NCBI RefSeq assembly: GCF_025698545.1
Contig: NC_068575.1
Location: 60,831,980 to 60,895,979, forward strand
Length of the DNA: 64,000 bases
Origin: Gossypium raimondii
Taxonomy: Eukaryota; Streptophyta; Magnoliopsida; Malvales; Malvaceae
Reading direction: 5' to 3'
The stretch's first letter is position 1, and each line of letters starts with the position of its first letter. Below the pieces are notes generated by a model. The model was not told the DNA's origin, made no database searches, and worked only from the letters and a program-made list of their open reading frames with translations. Of this stretch, positions 22,062 to 38,105 are shown piece after piece. Position numbers and translations under genes: made by a program.

Positions 22062-24859
22062 ATGGATCCCCCATTGATCAATGAGTCATCTTTTTCAGCA
22101 GCCAATCCTTCAGCTTACAGCCTCGCTGAGATTTGGCCTTTCCCGATCAACCCAGGCTCTGACCCAACTGCTGTAACTGGAGGTGGATTGGGGCTCAGGA
22201 TAGGTAATTTGGGTGGGTTTGGGGAAACTTCGGGTCTTAGAGATGGGTCCATGGAGGAATCTACTGTGACTGAACAGAGTGTTGGATGTGGAGGTGGGAG
22301 AAAAAGGAAGGAATTGAGCTCTGAAGATGAGTCTTCCAAGATTGTTTCTACTACTACTAGTGCCAATGAATTGGTGGGTTTTTATTTTATTTTATTTTAT
22401 TTTCATGTTGGTTTAGAATTAGAACTTTTGTATTGATTCCTTTTTTTTTTTAGATTTTCAGTTGCTTGGTAGATAAGAAAATGGTAGGAAAATTTTGGAA
22501 TTTAAGGCCCACTAGTGCTGGCATTTAGTTATTTTCTCTTTAACGTAAGGTTTTTGGATTGGAATTGATGTGGGTTTTGTTTCATTGTCCGCTTGTTTCA
22601 AATTCAGCTATTCCTTTTATTTGCCGCTTAAATAGGGGTTATGATACGAATTAATGTTGGTTTATGTTTTGGTTTCATGTTGTCTTATGGTTTAATCTTT
22701 TAACAGAATGATTCCGATGGGAAACGGATGAAAACTCCGGTCTCAAAGAATGGAAACACGGGTTCTAAAGAAGCCGAGGTGGAAGCGAGTTCTGCAGATG
22801 GTAGCAAGCCAGATAAGAATAGCAAACCTGCCGAACCACCTAAGCAAGACTATATTCATGTTAGAGCTAGAAGGGGTCAAGCTACTGATAGCCATAGTCT
22901 CGCCGAGAGAGTAATTCACTTTAATCATATTGAATTTGCAATTTTCAACCTCAGAACTTAGGAATGTAGCTTTTATGGACTAGTAAACAAATTTCGGATC
23001 CAGATTTACCTGTCTTGCTTGTTCATGTCCTAATTTGATTGGTAAAGCAGGGTGGTTTAGGGCTTTTTTGAACATGTTCTTAGGTTAAAGTTTTCTTCTA
23101 CAGGCCAGGAGAGAGCGGATTAGTGAGAGGATGAAGATTCTTCAAGATTTGGTCCCTGGATGCAACAAGGTTTTTATTGTTGTGTAGTTGTGTTCTATTT
23201 CTGTTCCAATGTGCCTCGAGAAAAAACGTGATGGTTTCAGTGTCTCTTCTTATTATTATATTAAACTTAATACGAACTTTTCAATCAGGTCATAGGGAAG
23301 GCACTTGTCCTTGATGAGATTATTAATTACATCCAGTCACTGCAGCAGCAGGTTGAGGTATGAATCTGACACATATAACCGTGTTAGTGTCTCGATTTCT
23401 GATATTTTAGGTTATCCTCAAGCCTTAACACGTTATTCGAATGTTATTTTGCAGTTCTTGTCAATGAAGCTCGAAGCAGTTAATTCAAGGATAAACGTGA
23501 ATCCTAGCTTCGAAGGGTTTCACTCAAAGGATGTAAGTATGCTTATGTTGATTGATCACATAATATTTGTGTCATCATATAAGCTATTAGCATGAATAGC
23601 ATTGAATTGAAGTCTGATGTGAGATAAAAATTGCAGCTTCATTTCGAGTTAATAGAATATCTGAAATTTAAAGCATGAAGTGGTGTACAACCAAGCCTGA
23701 GTTTAAATTCTTTCAAACTAACTTTCATTTGTTGGCTGGGAAGTTATATTTGGAGATTTCTTTAGTAGAATTTTACATTTGAACTCTACCACATAAGTGC
23801 TAAGTACATTATGAAGGGTCTTCCCGATTCTAGATCTGACCATTATAAGTAATATAGAGGAAACTTGTAAGCTTAAATTAGGCACTTACTTTAATGACCT
23901 CTTAAAGTATTTGCTTCCTTTAATCCAATGACCTCTTTTGAATCAACTATGATGCCCTAAATTCCAGTGTTGTCAAGGGCATTAGGTGCACTTTTGGTGC
24001 TAGACCCTTATATTGCCTCAAGCACTAGGCGTAGAAAACCGCTTTTCCGAGTGAAGTGCAATAAGAATGTGTATGTATATATACATAAATTAATTTTCTA
24101 TATAAAGATTAAAGCGAACTTCAATGAGGTGGGCATTTTTTTACGCCTATCGCCTTATTAAAATTGTTCGTAGGCACACTAGCCATGTGCCTGATCGAAT
24201 GCACCTTGAAGTCTAGTGCAAGGAACAAGCACGGGTGTCCTTCGGTGCACCTTGTCAAAAGTGCTATACTCGTGATGTATATAGCAAACTTTTCAGCACC
24301 CTTATCTCTGTTTGTCCCACGTGTTCAACCCAAAATATGGAACAAGCTCCTCTATGTTCAGTGTTATGTTCTTCTACTTTTCTACATCTATTTTTTTTTT
24401 TTTAAATGTAAACATGTAGCCATATTACTCATCTGTTGGCATTATTCACCAGTGCCATCACCGTAACTTTAAATCTGCACCATTCATCATGTTGACTATT
24501 GCCTTCGAAATGATACATTTGGCACTGCAGAACTTGGCATATGAACTCTGAACTCTGATAATAGATGTTAAATGCCCTCTTAAGTTACTGTCAGCAATGT
24601 CTAGAGTCTAGATGTGAGACTTATTCTAGGGAATTTTTATGAAGTTAAAACTACTATCTTTTTACATATCCAAGCATAGAATTATTGTAGCTACGGTGTA
24701 TTATCTTAATGTTTCAATCTGGTCTTTTAGCTTGGTTTGCAGCCAATTGATGGTGCTGGAATGATATTCGGCTCACAAACAGCAAGGGAATATGCTCAAG
24801 GGTTGCACCCCGAATGGCTGCAGATGCATGTGGGTGGAAATTTCGAAAGGGCGACGTAA
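22062..24859 (+). CDS. bHLH transcription factor, bHLH79-like
   Basis: Six exons join in frame: 22062-22373, 22707-22910, 23104-23169, 23289-23357, 23455-23532 and 24731-24859, giving 285 residues, all with GT-AG borders. Residues 1-150 are a Ser/Gly-rich variable region with a basic RKRKE patch. The conserved [18 protein letters not shown] (about 155-172) leads into [19 protein letters not shown], the helix-loop-helix, and the second helix [22 protein letters not shown], ending near 224. The basic region keeps the H-E-R type contacts (His, Glu, Arg in SHSLAERARRER) needed for E-box/G-box binding. This arrangement belongs to the plant subgroup containing bHLH79, BEE and CIB-like nuclear factors involved in brassinosteroid, light and growth control. 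A CT-rich leader precedes the ATG. The fifth intron is long (1.2 kb). Confidence 0.93.
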
Positions 24860-26048
24860 TTCGTAGAAAATCCTTGTTGGCTTACAAAGCAACAAAGAAC
24901 AGTCTGTTTGTTATCTGATTTAGATCAAATTACATGTGTTGCAAGAAATGTGTTTGATAAATGTGGACTAGTGTTGTTAAATTTGTAATATCATATACAT
25001 CTTGTAGAAAATGCACATCTAATCTCTTGTTATATGTTTTCATCCGACTAATTCAGGAACTCCATTGTATCAGTTTTAACTAAACGAAAAATTTCTTCTG
25101 AACTGTTGTATCCCCTGTTCTTGTTGTCTAGTGGTCGAATCATAATATCTTTTCAATTGTTTTAGGAACAACATGAACTTCACTAAAAAAGGGCTTCCTT
25201 TTGTGTGTGTATATACATATTTGTATATATGCATGGCATGGCTTAAATTATGGGGACTAAGTTGAAATTTATCAATTTTCTTTTTTTGTGCTGTGGAATG
25301 ATACTTTGATCAAGTTTCAAATATGATGGTAACCTTGCATTTTATAATCATACAAGTTTTAATTAAAACAAATGATATGTTTTATTTGATTTTCAGTGTT
25401 TTTTCGTTTATTATGATTTTAAATAGTGATAATTTATCATGATTTTTAGTATTATACTGTAGTATCATATATTCATATGAGACCAGTTAAATTAAAATTT
25501 AAGTAGTTTTATATATTTTCCTGAATTTTTATACAATTAATATTTTAATAATTTAATCGTTAAATTTATTAATATATTTATATTTATAATGCATGTAAAA
25601 TAAATAGTTGGATTGTTATATTGTACAATACATTAATATGCATGCACCAAAGTATTGGTCTATAAATAATCTTTTTGACAAGGGTTTAAACCATGCTATA
25701 AAAAAATAAAAAGTAACTTGATTGATTTTCATTTTTGAAAAATGGTATTTGAAGATTTACTTTATATGTCTGTAAAAAGCTCTACACTATAATTACTGCA
25801 ATGTAAGGGATGCAATTCATAAATAGAGAAAAGTTTAGGGGCTTATAAACGCAAATTCTAATAATTATCTGGCAACAAAAGTAATGTAAATAAAAGCTTT
25901 GAGGTCCAAATTGAATCTCCCCAAACCCTAACCATGACCTGATCCGAAATCCCCAAAATCTCTCATCTTCATCCTCCACCGTCCGATCAGAGCTCCATCA
26001 TAGAATAAAAGCAAAAGAAATCACCAGAAAAACCTGAACTGCTTGACG
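24860..26048. other. Intergenic between bHLH gene and PP2A gene
   Basis: It contains the bHLH 3' untranslated region, an AT-rich middle with TATATACATATTTGTATATA, and from about 25900 a C/T-rich probable 5' leader of the PP2A gene. No further gene was seen. Confidence 0.5.
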
Positions 26049-28740
<2,692 letters not shown>

Positions 28741-30019
28741 TTCCCGTAGCGTACGTCCGACCAGCTAAAATTTCATATTTCCTGTTGTGTTTTTGTAGAT
28801 GTGTTTTACAACAATCAGAGAGTTCTGGCATCTAGTTGAGGGAAGGACAAAAGAAACCATTGCTTTTTTGTTTTTTTATCATTCTTTTTTTTGTTCTGCT
28901 GCTGCTGCTGCATTCATATGAGTCTCTATAGGTTTCATTTGTAGAATAAGTTTTTTTTCCTTTAATTTTTTTTTCTGTGTTTCGAGTTTAAATCATCTGG
29001 GGTGATTAAAGTGCATGTTCCGTTTTGTAAAATGTTGATTATATGTGAGAGATGTTTCTTTGTGGTACATGATTTCCCAAACTTGTTAATTTGTTTAACT
29101 GAATTGTAGCTCAATTTTGAAATGCAAGCGTCAAGTCAGTTCCTTGGTGAATTGCTTTTACTTTTAAACCTTTCAGTGCGGTGTTTTGGAGAATGAAATA
29201 AAACCCAGTATTTGAAATGGATTTCTCTTTGGTTACCCCCCCCCTCCCTGTACCCATATTTATAAACTGTTACCTATATTCACATTGTATTTGTAGGCAC
29301 ATGTTTGTTTTTCCTCCCTGGAGCAACCTAATAGTTAGACACCGGTTTTTCAAATGCACTATATAATTATTCATGTTTTCCCATTTATTTATTTTCCATT
29401 ATTTTCCAACCTAAGTCAACATCGACATCAACAGTGGAGAAGAGGAGTTTTGGAGGGCGGAAGTCATGGAGTTTTCTTGTTCGGGTGAAATATGACAGAG
29501 GAAATATGGTGGTGACATCATATAGAGTGGAACTACGGTAAATCGTTGTATTTTCTTTTTCCTAAGTATAAAAAATTAAAATTTAATGGGTATAGCAATG
29601 GTGTTAATTGATTTTATAAGTTTTAAAGGGACAAATTTTCTTTTGTTTTAGCAGGTCTAATTAGCAACCCGTGATAATTTCGATTAATTTTTCTAGCGGT
29701 AATAACTAAATTGATTAAAAAATTAAGGTTACCAATATAAGAATAATATCATTTTAGGTGATCTCAAATGTAATTTACCCAAATAATTAGTATAATGCAA
29801 TAAAATAAATTAATAATCAAGATCTAAATCATAATAAATAATATATTTAAATAACGTCCACGTGATATGAGTTTAATTAGAAACACACAAAAATACTACA
29901 ATCTTAATTATAGAAATAAGAAAATCTCAACAATACAAAGTTTACAAGCAATGGAGCTCAGAAAAAGGCTCTTCCATATTACAAAAAACCAGAAACAAAA
30001 GGCCATCAAAGCCCAACAT
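28741..30019. other. PP2A 3' region and intergenic DNA
   Basis: The first ~300 bases are PP2A 3' untranslated sequence with a short CTG run (near 28898) and T-rich tracts. A run of C occurs near 29237. Around 29400-29550 the composition is balanced but no reading frame is convincing. The last bases are the 3' region of the minus-strand gene. Confidence 0.45.
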
Positions 30020-32296
30020 CTAACTACGCTCCTGCTCTTCATCCATGTCGTCATCATTAATCTCACTAGTATTCCTTTGAAACCTTCCCATTGATGAAAT
30101 ATGCATTTTCTTCTCTAGTATTTTCAACCGGTCCATTTGACGCATTGCTTTCTTGGGTAAGTTAATGGTTTCGCCTCCGGTCTTCTCTGGCGTCGGACTC
30201 GGATTCGAATCGGAAACTTTCTTTGGTTTGTTCATGGCTTCCGCACCGATCTTCTCCTGGTTGATGGGATTCGATTCGGATTGATTTTGAGTCTCCGGTT
30301 TATCCCCAGCAGGGACGGTAGATTCCGGTTTTCCACTGGAGGATGAAAGCGACGACGTTTTCAACACTTGATCTCCTTCAACGTTCACTTCTCCTTGCTT
30401 TTCGAAATCGCCTTCTTGTAAGCGTCCGTATTTCTTTCTGTAAGCTTCGAGTTCGGCTTCTAACTCATTGAGTTCATCTTCTCTTTTGGCTACTAAATTG
30501 ATCATCTCCTCAAGTGCTTCTTGGTCGTATTCGGCTTGTTCTTCCATCATTCTTTGGTACTGTAAGGCTTCCATTTGGACGGCGGCTTTCTCGGTTTGTA
30601 ACCTGGTGATCATCGCCATCGCGTTGTAAGCCGCTACGGCGGATGCACTTCGTTCTTCGTCAAGTTCCATGTACAATGCCATTAGTGATTTACGATCCAT
30701 GCGAGGACTGCTGGGGACTTGGCCCTCGCCGATCTCTGACGCGAACTCGGTTTTTTGAAGCAGTAATTTCCTCGGAGTTCGGGTCCACCGAGGACTGTTT
30801 GATGCCGAGTCCGATAAGGGGATCCCGAAGAACCTGTTTCCTTTCATAAAGTTGGGGGTCTTATCTTCTTCATCACCTTCTGGCATCGATGGCATTGTAC
30901 CACCCTTGCCATCATCCTTCACTGTTAAACATTCATCACCAACGTATAAAACCAATATTCTCAAAATGGTTTATATATTATATAAATTGACCCAAACTAT
31001 ATTATATTAATATCTTCCGAAAAATGTATAAAAGGGTTAATTATATGAATTGGATCTTATTTTTATTAATCTAACAATTAATTTAAATATTATTGATTAA
31101 GTATTAATTTAGTGAACACCAATACTGCTGCAGCAATAAAAAAAAGGGTTTAAGTAAACTTCAATTCATTATTTTTCCTATTTAATTGATGTTTGTCTTT
31201 TCTAAGAATAGTTTATATTAGAATCATAGTTATGAAAAATCAATTTAAGCATTAAATATTAATTAAAATTCAACATTGAATACATTTAAAACACATATAT
31301 CAAAATTTCAATATATTTAGTATATGGAAAACTTATATATATATATATGATATATTAACACTCAAATACAAATTATTCATATAGTAAATATATTCATATT
31401 TAATATATTTTAAATATGCTAATGTTAGACTCAAGTTAAAATGTAATATAAAAAAAGCTTACTGATAAATGTTTTGAAGTTTAATAATTAATAACAATTT
31501 ATGATTGTTATAATAGGAAAAGTTTGATGCAATTAACCTAATAAAAACAAACCTAATGCATGCATGGTTTAAAAAGTTTAAACTTACGTGGCTTTTCAAG
31601 TCCCTTTGAACGATCATTATCCTCCTGGACCTCTGGTTCATCCGGTTTAAGCTTGAGCTCCGTATATTTAATAGCCGGAGCCCGAGGAGATGGAGAAGGT
31701 GCTAATGATGACATGGAAGAATTCTTTCCTTTAGAGCCATTAGAACCTGTAGATTTCACCTTCAATGGTTGCCCGCAACAAGTACACCGGTGATCATTAC
31801 TCTTCTCAAAAACCACTTCTTCATCCTTTTTAGCACCACCAGGCAAAGACAATTGAACTTCATTATCTTCATCAACCAACAACTGATCAATATCCTTATG
31901 CAATATCCCCAACAAGGATTTGTACGTATCACAATCGGTTTCTCTCTCGGTTGCAAAAGACAAGAGACAACTCTCGCACAAGCTCCGTATGTCGGAGAGC
32001 TTCTTATGAGCATGACAAAAAGCAAGACACGACACGTTCTTCTTATGGTTGTCGCAAATAGAATCGTTGTAATAGAAACCGGTTGTTCGGCCAGCGAGGA
32101 GATGGTCGAGCCTGGAACAAAGCAAGCAAGGGATCGGCAACTCAAAGAACTTGGCGAATTCATTGGCGAATAATGCGATGAAGCCGTCGATGAACAACAT
32201 GAAGATCATAATCCATTCTAACAATGCGTAAATGAAGAAATTGGGGACTGCACCCAGCTGTTGTTCTACGAATTGCTTAAATGATCGCTTCGCCAT
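30020..32296 (-). CDS. GTD-binding (DUF593) membrane protein, probable myosin-binding protein
   Basis: Two exons on the minus strand (32296-31588 and 30921-30020) join in frame to give 536 residues. The first true ATG is at 32296 (MAKRSFKQF); the frame upstream starts only at TTG. A hydrophobic membrane segment lies at about 17-40, followed by a cysteine pair motif PCLLCSRLDH and further Cys/His groups (CDNHKK, CHAHKK, CESC, CTCCGQ), and a Ser/Pro-rich linker. The GTD-binding coiled coil is at about 313-402 (RKSLMALYMELDEERSASA through ELEAELEAYRKKYG). A second, shorter coil (MDRLKILEKKM) lies near the C-terminus. In this plant family the domain binds the globular tail of class XI myosins and links vesicles or organelles to actin-based movement. 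This layout fits the shorter MYOB members. The intron is 666 bp. Confidence 0.92.
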
Positions 32297-35200
32297 CTCC
32301 AAAATATATAAAGAACCCAAAAAACCAAATATTATATTTATATAAAATGTATAATTAATTATTGAGAAGGGAGATCATGACAGGGAGACCAATATCATGA
32401 ACCCCCTCTCTCTTTTTTGGTTGTGGGAGACAAAGAGAGAAAGAAAATAGAGGTTAATGTGGAGTTTAAAGGAATCAAAGATTAGGGTTGGATGAGGTTT
32501 TTTTTTCTTCTTTTGACTATAAATAAGAGAATGCTTATGAGGGAATTGAGATTGTTAGGAAAATTTTGGACCTCAAAATGGGGTATTTTCATGCACTTTC
32601 CAACCAATTGTAAGCTTAATTTAAGGGTTTTTCTACATGGAAAATTTACCAATTTGTTAAAAGGGGAGGTGGGAATCATCCTAAAATGGGAAAGAATGTT
32701 GGGTTTGTATGTATGTATGTATGTAGGTGCATGTTTATGGGATATAATAAATTTGTATTATGTATTAGTTACTTACCTATTTTCATGCATGAGTTGCATA
32801 AATCTCTACAAAGGAATTGGCTGCAAAATCAAATATATATTTTTTTGTTTTTTTTAGAAATCATTTCGTCTAAATATATAATGAACAATTAAATTAAGCA
32901 TAAAATATATCTAATTAAAAGTCGCACAAAATCTTAAATACGAAACATCAAAATTTTCTACACTCATATTTACTATTAAACCTAAATTTCATTTGCTTTA
33001 ATTTCTATCACCATGGTATAACATAAATCTGTACAAAAAATTTTTAGGAATGTTGTTGTTATACTCTTACAAGAGCAAGACTCGTGACAGAACATGGAAT
33101 AATTTGCAGACAACCTTTCGTCGAGAACATACACACATAACCCTCCATTGAGAATAATTCATAGTAACTCTTTGCTTAATACAACTCATAAAGAGCCATT
33201 CGCATATCCTATCTGAATTAATCACTTAAAAAATATTACTGCTACGCACCTCGCGAGGACCACTTCATGACTATCTTTCGTGGAGACCATTGAGACCAGG
33301 GGCATAGCCAGGGGGCTGGCAGGGACCCCAACCCCCTAAAATAGAAATTTTCTCAATTGAGTCCTTTAAATTTTTAAAATTTTAAATTAGTAAAGGTAAA
33401 ATTGCACTTTGGTCCCTCCTAAAAATGATAAAAATTTGATTTAATCTTTTAAAAATTATAAAGATACAAGCTATTAAAATAGTGAAATTGCATTTTTACT
33501 ATCATAAAAATTAAAATTTAATTTCGGCCCCCTAGCAAAATTTTCTACCTTCACCTTTAATTAAGACCCAATAACATTTGTATAGCCTCAAAGAGGAAAA
33601 TGTCAAAGCAAATCACACAATACACTATATAGCAACAATTGGCCTGTAATGACCTATCATCCGGTGGACCACACGATCATACCTACTTACATACTATCAA
33701 TTATGTGTCACTATAGGACAAGATATGACTTTATACCCTAGAGAGACTAAAGATCCCCTTTTTCTCAAGAAAAACCCTTAGTCAAGTATCCCTCTTACTA
33801 CTTGAACTCCCAACTCTCCGCGTTATCACTGCTATATTTCCCTCCTCATTCAGCACTAGTAGCAACTGTTGTGTTATTTTTTATAAAGATTTTTATATCT
33901 GATTTTGAGTATCCCAATCCAAAATTTATTCCAACTGTTTCGTGCAATGAACTTTTAAGAAATAAGATGTTTTAACCATGTCAATGGAGACAAGTCCAAT
34001 TGCGTCACTCATCCCTTAATATTATGTTGTCTTAATCATGTTTTGAGAGGATCGTATCAAACACGTGTTAGAAGTGTCCCTGCTTCGTAGACTTCCACGG
34101 TGCTGAACTCAGCCAAATCACGTTTTAATTATCCTCCAACAGTAATCAATGTCCAACGAACAACCTTTTCTACAAATGTTGTTTACTTGTACGTCCAAAC
34201 ATTTGAAAATTAAATAAGATGCTACCAAAAGCACTGAAGTACCTCATGCCTGGTTGCCTTGCGAGACACATCAGATTCTGTCTTAAAATTCCTTATACAA
34301 GTGATGAAGTTATAGTGGAAAGCAGCTTATCAACGAATCTCATTCCATATATATGACTTTTTATATTTTACTTGAAAACAACTACCAAAGATGCTGATTG
34401 CTCAATGCTATCCTCAAATGCTTTTTTGTTGCCAAACAAGATTAGTGTCAATCTAGAATCACACCAAATCTTTCATGTAAATCATGTTGCTCAATTATGA
34501 CAAATATTTTGATGGGAAGTAATTGAAATTACCGAAGATCGTGGAAATTCAATTGGTGCTACTTTTTATGGTACATTTATAAACACAAAATCAACTACAA
34601 ATTAATGAGACACGATTTTTCAGTGGAAAATCTTTTAAAACAGAAGGTTAAAATCACAGGACTTGATAGCACACTTAAAAGTTTTATTGTATACAAAGGT
34701 GTTGCTATAAAATTACAATATAAAATTATTGTTGTTGAAATAATACAATCCCATGTCTAAAATTTAAAAGGTTGTGAAGTGTTTTGTACTATTATAAATA
34801 GATGTGATTTCTCCGTTTTAGATTATTTCAAAATTTGTCAACTTTTCATAAGACAAATTTTCCTTATTTCTATTTGTCTCATTATAGAGCATTTTCAAAT
34901 CCAATAATCATTGTTCAAAAATTAGATTAAATTAATCTCGAATGAACCCCGATCAAAAATTTAATTAAAATTGTTTGAACGTGGTAAAATGAATTTTCCC
35001 TACATAATGAGACTCCCAGACCCATCACACTCAATAAATCTAGGTTAAATTCAACATATATATAAATTTTGTTGTTCAACTGTCGTAAAGATTTCGACTT
35101 GGGTTTTTATTGATTAATATATATCATTTGTAATGAAATTTTGGACATGTCCATGCTTCATTGGATTCATATCAGACTACAATTAGGTACCCTTATACTC

Positions 35201-35379
35201 ACTCAAATGCCTATAGAAAAGGACTTAATTGTCGTGGAATGAGCAAAGGGATCCATCCAACCAACTTTAACAAAGTTAATCCATAATGTTCCGTGGCTAT
35301 AACATAGCTGAACCCACGTAATGAATCTACTGATTCTATTCTCTCGAATTACTTGGAAAACACGTTTCGTTCCCAGCCT
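32297..35379. other. Intergenic; myosin-binding gene promoter side and repeat-derived DNA
   Basis: Just above 32296 is the leader and promoter of the minus-strand gene. A TATG-type microsatellite lies at 32704-32727 (GTATGTATGTATGTATGTAG). 33300-33545 is a dispersed repeat described separately. 33550-35300 has balanced composition but no frame I recognise. It may be ancient transposon sequence. Confidence 0.4.
33300..33545. repeat. Dispersed repeat of the 'CATAGCCAGGGGG' type
   Basis: It begins GGCATAGCCAGGGGGCTGGC and continues with AAAATTGCACTTTGGTCCC and a CCCCCTAGCAAAATTTT end. A relative in the opposite orientation is at 63420-63672 (GGGCAAAGTGCAATTTTA, GGGGTCGGGGCCATTGTCAA). Copies in both orientations and the lack of coding suggest a short non-autonomous transposon or LTR remnant. 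The class was not determined. Confidence 0.55.
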
Positions 35380-35388
35380 TATTTATAC
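35380..35388 (+). promoter_or_regulatory. Candidate TATA box for the small gene at 35447
   Basis: TATTTATAC lies 59-67 bases upstream of the ATG, a spacing that would give a 5' leader of about 30 bases. Assigned by position and composition only. Confidence 0.4.
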
Positions 35389-35446
35389 ACCACATGTTCA
35401 TCTAAATTACCTTATACCTTTAATTCAACTATAGTCTGTAACAAAT

Positions 35447-35863
35447 ATGATCGAGGAAAGAAACGAGAGATCCCTTTGTGAGAAATCAATGAAGATGGTG
35501 GCGAACATCATTAGACTCTCATCATTTTCGATCGCCAAGATGAGTCTCGGAGAACCAACGACAGCAACAACCAAAAGCCCCGTGCCGACGACCGGTTCAG
35601 ACACGTTCACCGACGAACCGTCTCGATTTTCCGGGAGCCACAAGCAGACTAGGTCAAAGCCTTATTCGTTCATGATGGAGCCAGCTGCAAGCGATGGGAA
35701 TGAATCGAGGATGGTTCATGAAGAAAAAGAACATAGCGATGGGCGTTTTGCTGAATATATAAGGAAAGTACATGAGAAGAATAGAAGAAATTCGCATGAA
35801 GCATCGAAGCATTCATCCTATATACTGCCACCCCCACCCACTCCATTAAGAAGAAGGAAGTAA
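35447..35863 (+). CDS. Small plant protein of unknown function, 138 residues
   Basis: This uninterrupted frame begins at a real ATG behind a TATA-like sequence. The protein is hydrophilic. An N-terminal basic/acidic stretch (MIEERNERSLCEKSM) is followed by a short mixed hydrophobic region (VANIIRLSSFSIAKM), a Ser/Thr/Pro-rich middle, then an acidic/basic segment containing GRFAEYIRKVHEKNRRN (about 98-114), and a proline/arginine end (PPPPTPLRRRK). The F-x-E-Y-I-x-K-x pattern resembles short plant proteins of unknown function with a conserved FSEYI motif, but I cannot name a family with certainty. Base composition (C and G at third positions) is higher than in the AT-rich flanks, which favours a real gene. 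It may be single-exon. There is no signal peptide or membrane segment. Confidence 0.6.
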   Translation: MIEERNERSLCEKSMKMVANIIRLSSFSIAKMSLGEPTTATTKSPVPTTGSDTFTDEPSRFSGSHKQTRSKPYSFMMEPAASDGNESRMVHEEKEHSDGRFAEYIRKVHEKNRRNSHEASKHSSYILPPPPTPLRRRK

Positions 35864-37504
35864 CCTTTCCTTCATATGCACCATTGAATTTCAGTTTCTG
35901 GGCTTTTTTATATATAAATAAGAATGTTTTGTTTAATAACATTAACATGCAAAGTTTTTTTTGGTTCTTTTTTTTCTTCCATGTTAATCCGTAGTTATCA
36001 GGGCGTAGAACTTGGTTAAATGGTGTAATATCCATTTTAGCCCCTCTTAAAGTTAATATTTTAATTTAATCCCTTTTAGCCTCTTAATTAAATAGAGAAA
36101 CTGTATTTTTGGCTCCTTTCAAAAATTAATTAGTTTAAGTCATTTTAATAGAAGATTTTTAGGTAGGCGCTCCAAAAAAAAAAGGGGTTGAAAATGGAGG
36201 GCATGGTTGTCTAAATCAGACTAAAAACAAAAATTTAGAGAAAGAGATTGAATTGATTGAACCACGAACCGTCTTGGATCGCGATTGAAGTATGAGCGGG
36301 TTAAACCGGGTATTTTATGTTTTAAGGACAAAATTCTGGGCCCAAAAAAGAAGAAAAACCCAATCCAAAATTCACTAACTTACTAACTCAAACCCAACCC
36401 AAATCCATAAAAATAAATCTGTAATCTTATATAATTGATGTAGTCACTTTGTTAATGTTTTTAAATTTTTAATTCAATTTGAACCGTATAATGGCTATTT
36501 ATGTTATTATTGTTATTTAAGTGTAATTATAATTTTTTTAAAAATTTAAATTTGTTCCGTTATTCAGAATATTTCTTATTTTTTTAAATAGTGAATGTGT
36601 CAAATCAACGGTTAAATCAATTGAATTTGATCCAACTGACGATAAAGTCAATTAAACTAATCAATCAAAAATCAATGATACGAACGAATTTTAAATAGAG
36701 CTAATCACAGCTTATTAAAGCATTATGAACCACAAAATCTAGCACAAATAGTCCCTTCAACCCTAGATGGTGGGTTTACATATAGATAAGGGCCTGGATC
36801 TTAAATTGGTGCAATCTTGGCCGTAAAACCTGCTGCTGAGTTCACCTCTCACAAGGGCCATGCTATTAGATTTGGTCCCTTCATCCCTCGTCATCAGTTT
36901 CAACCACGACATTCCTATACCCTTTCGTCCCATGCTACGAACAGGCCATTAAAGACAACCCATACTCACATTACAACCATAAGTAAAGTGTCCTCAGAAC
37001 AGTGTTAGAATTGTTTTGTATACGTTAAAGTGTGCTTCTCTCACCTAAATTTGGATGCAAAGACGCAAGGAATATGGAGATTCTACTCAATATGTGTACA
37101 GTTCATGTTTCAACTATTTAAATCGTAGGATAATGAAAAATTAATAGCCCTATGATTTTTTTTTGTATTTTTAATTGGGAATCACAATCTTTTATTGTTT
37201 GCAATAAATAAAATATGCTCAAACTCACAATTTTTTAATAAAATTGTAATAAAATTTTGTCTGTTAATCAAACATTTATCAATGAATCAAGTTTTCAAGA
37301 TTCTTTTAACTTTTGATATATATATATATGTGTGGTTAAGGTGATGCAGAAGATAATATAAACTAACTTTTCTATTGTATCAATAATTGACTAAAGAAAC
37401 AGCTTAGTTAAAAGCAAATCTGATTGAATCTACCTGTGTCATGTATTAAAATAATGTTTTCTTAATTAAATAATAATAAAAATATCTCCATATTCCCTAC
37501 TAAT
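35864..37504. other. Intergenic, small repeats, nothing coding recognised
   Basis: 36020-36150 contains a repeat-like ATTTTAGCCCCTCTTAAAG tract. A short open stretch at 36817-37008 does not begin with ATG and resembles no family. A TA run lies near 37316. Confidence 0.4.
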
Positions 37505-38105
37505 AGAGTTGTTCATGGGTTGAGTCGGGTTTGTATCGGACCATGTAAAAATTTTTAGGTCCGAATCTGAAAAATAGACCTAAAATTTTGTCTAAGTCCG
37601 GTTCAGATAAAAATGCTAAAAACTTGAGTCCGGCCCGAACGTATTAGAATTTTTTATATTATCTTTTTATATAATTTTTAAAAAAATATATAATACATCA
37701 AATATACTAAAAACATTAAAATAACTGTTTTCAAATAAATGAATTTTTAAAAAAATATATATACTATTAACAGTAAAAATAAGTGCAACTTAGCGAGCAA
37801 ATACCTTTAAAATAGTAGTAAAATTAATAATAAAACAATAGTTATATAATATCCAAACAATAACACTAAAATAGTAGCAATATAATAGCGAAATAATAGC
37901 AATGCAACGAAAAACATTGGCAAAACAATAAAAAACAGTAACAGATTATTTTTTTTTTTACAAATTTAGGTCGGGTCGAACCTAGGCCAAAAAATGCTTA
38001 CTCGATGCCCGACCTGTTTAGAAAATAGATCTTTTTTTTGTCCAAACTCATTTTTTAGGCTTATACTTTTATTTAAACTCTCTCACTTTTCAAGCCCATC
38101 AAATA
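37505..38105. mobile_element. Fold-back repeat with GGCCC-type ends, diverged copy
   Basis: The left part has GGGTTGAGTCGGGTTT, TAGGTCCGAATCTGAAAAAT and GTCCGGCCCGAAC. The right part has, inverted, TAGGTCGGGTCGAACCTAGG and ATGCCCGACCTGTTTAGAAA. The middle is AT-rich. The layout (C/G-rich arms around an AT-rich core) is the same as the better preserved element at 47921-48407, and the words are related. Confidence 0.5.

Noticed and set aside
23940-24260. Possible gene in the long fifth intron of the bHLH gene
   Set aside because: Repeated GTGC/GGCGC words look like a decayed short repeat; frames are short and unlike known proteins.
26043-26048. Upstream extension of the PP2A frame by two codons
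   Set aside because: It starts at TTG; the ATG at 26049 gives exactly the family's MPSH start and 306-residue length.
32297-32320. Eight-residue N-terminal extension of the myosin-binding protein
   Set aside because: The upstream codon is TTG; the first ATG in frame is at 32296 and fits the family start.
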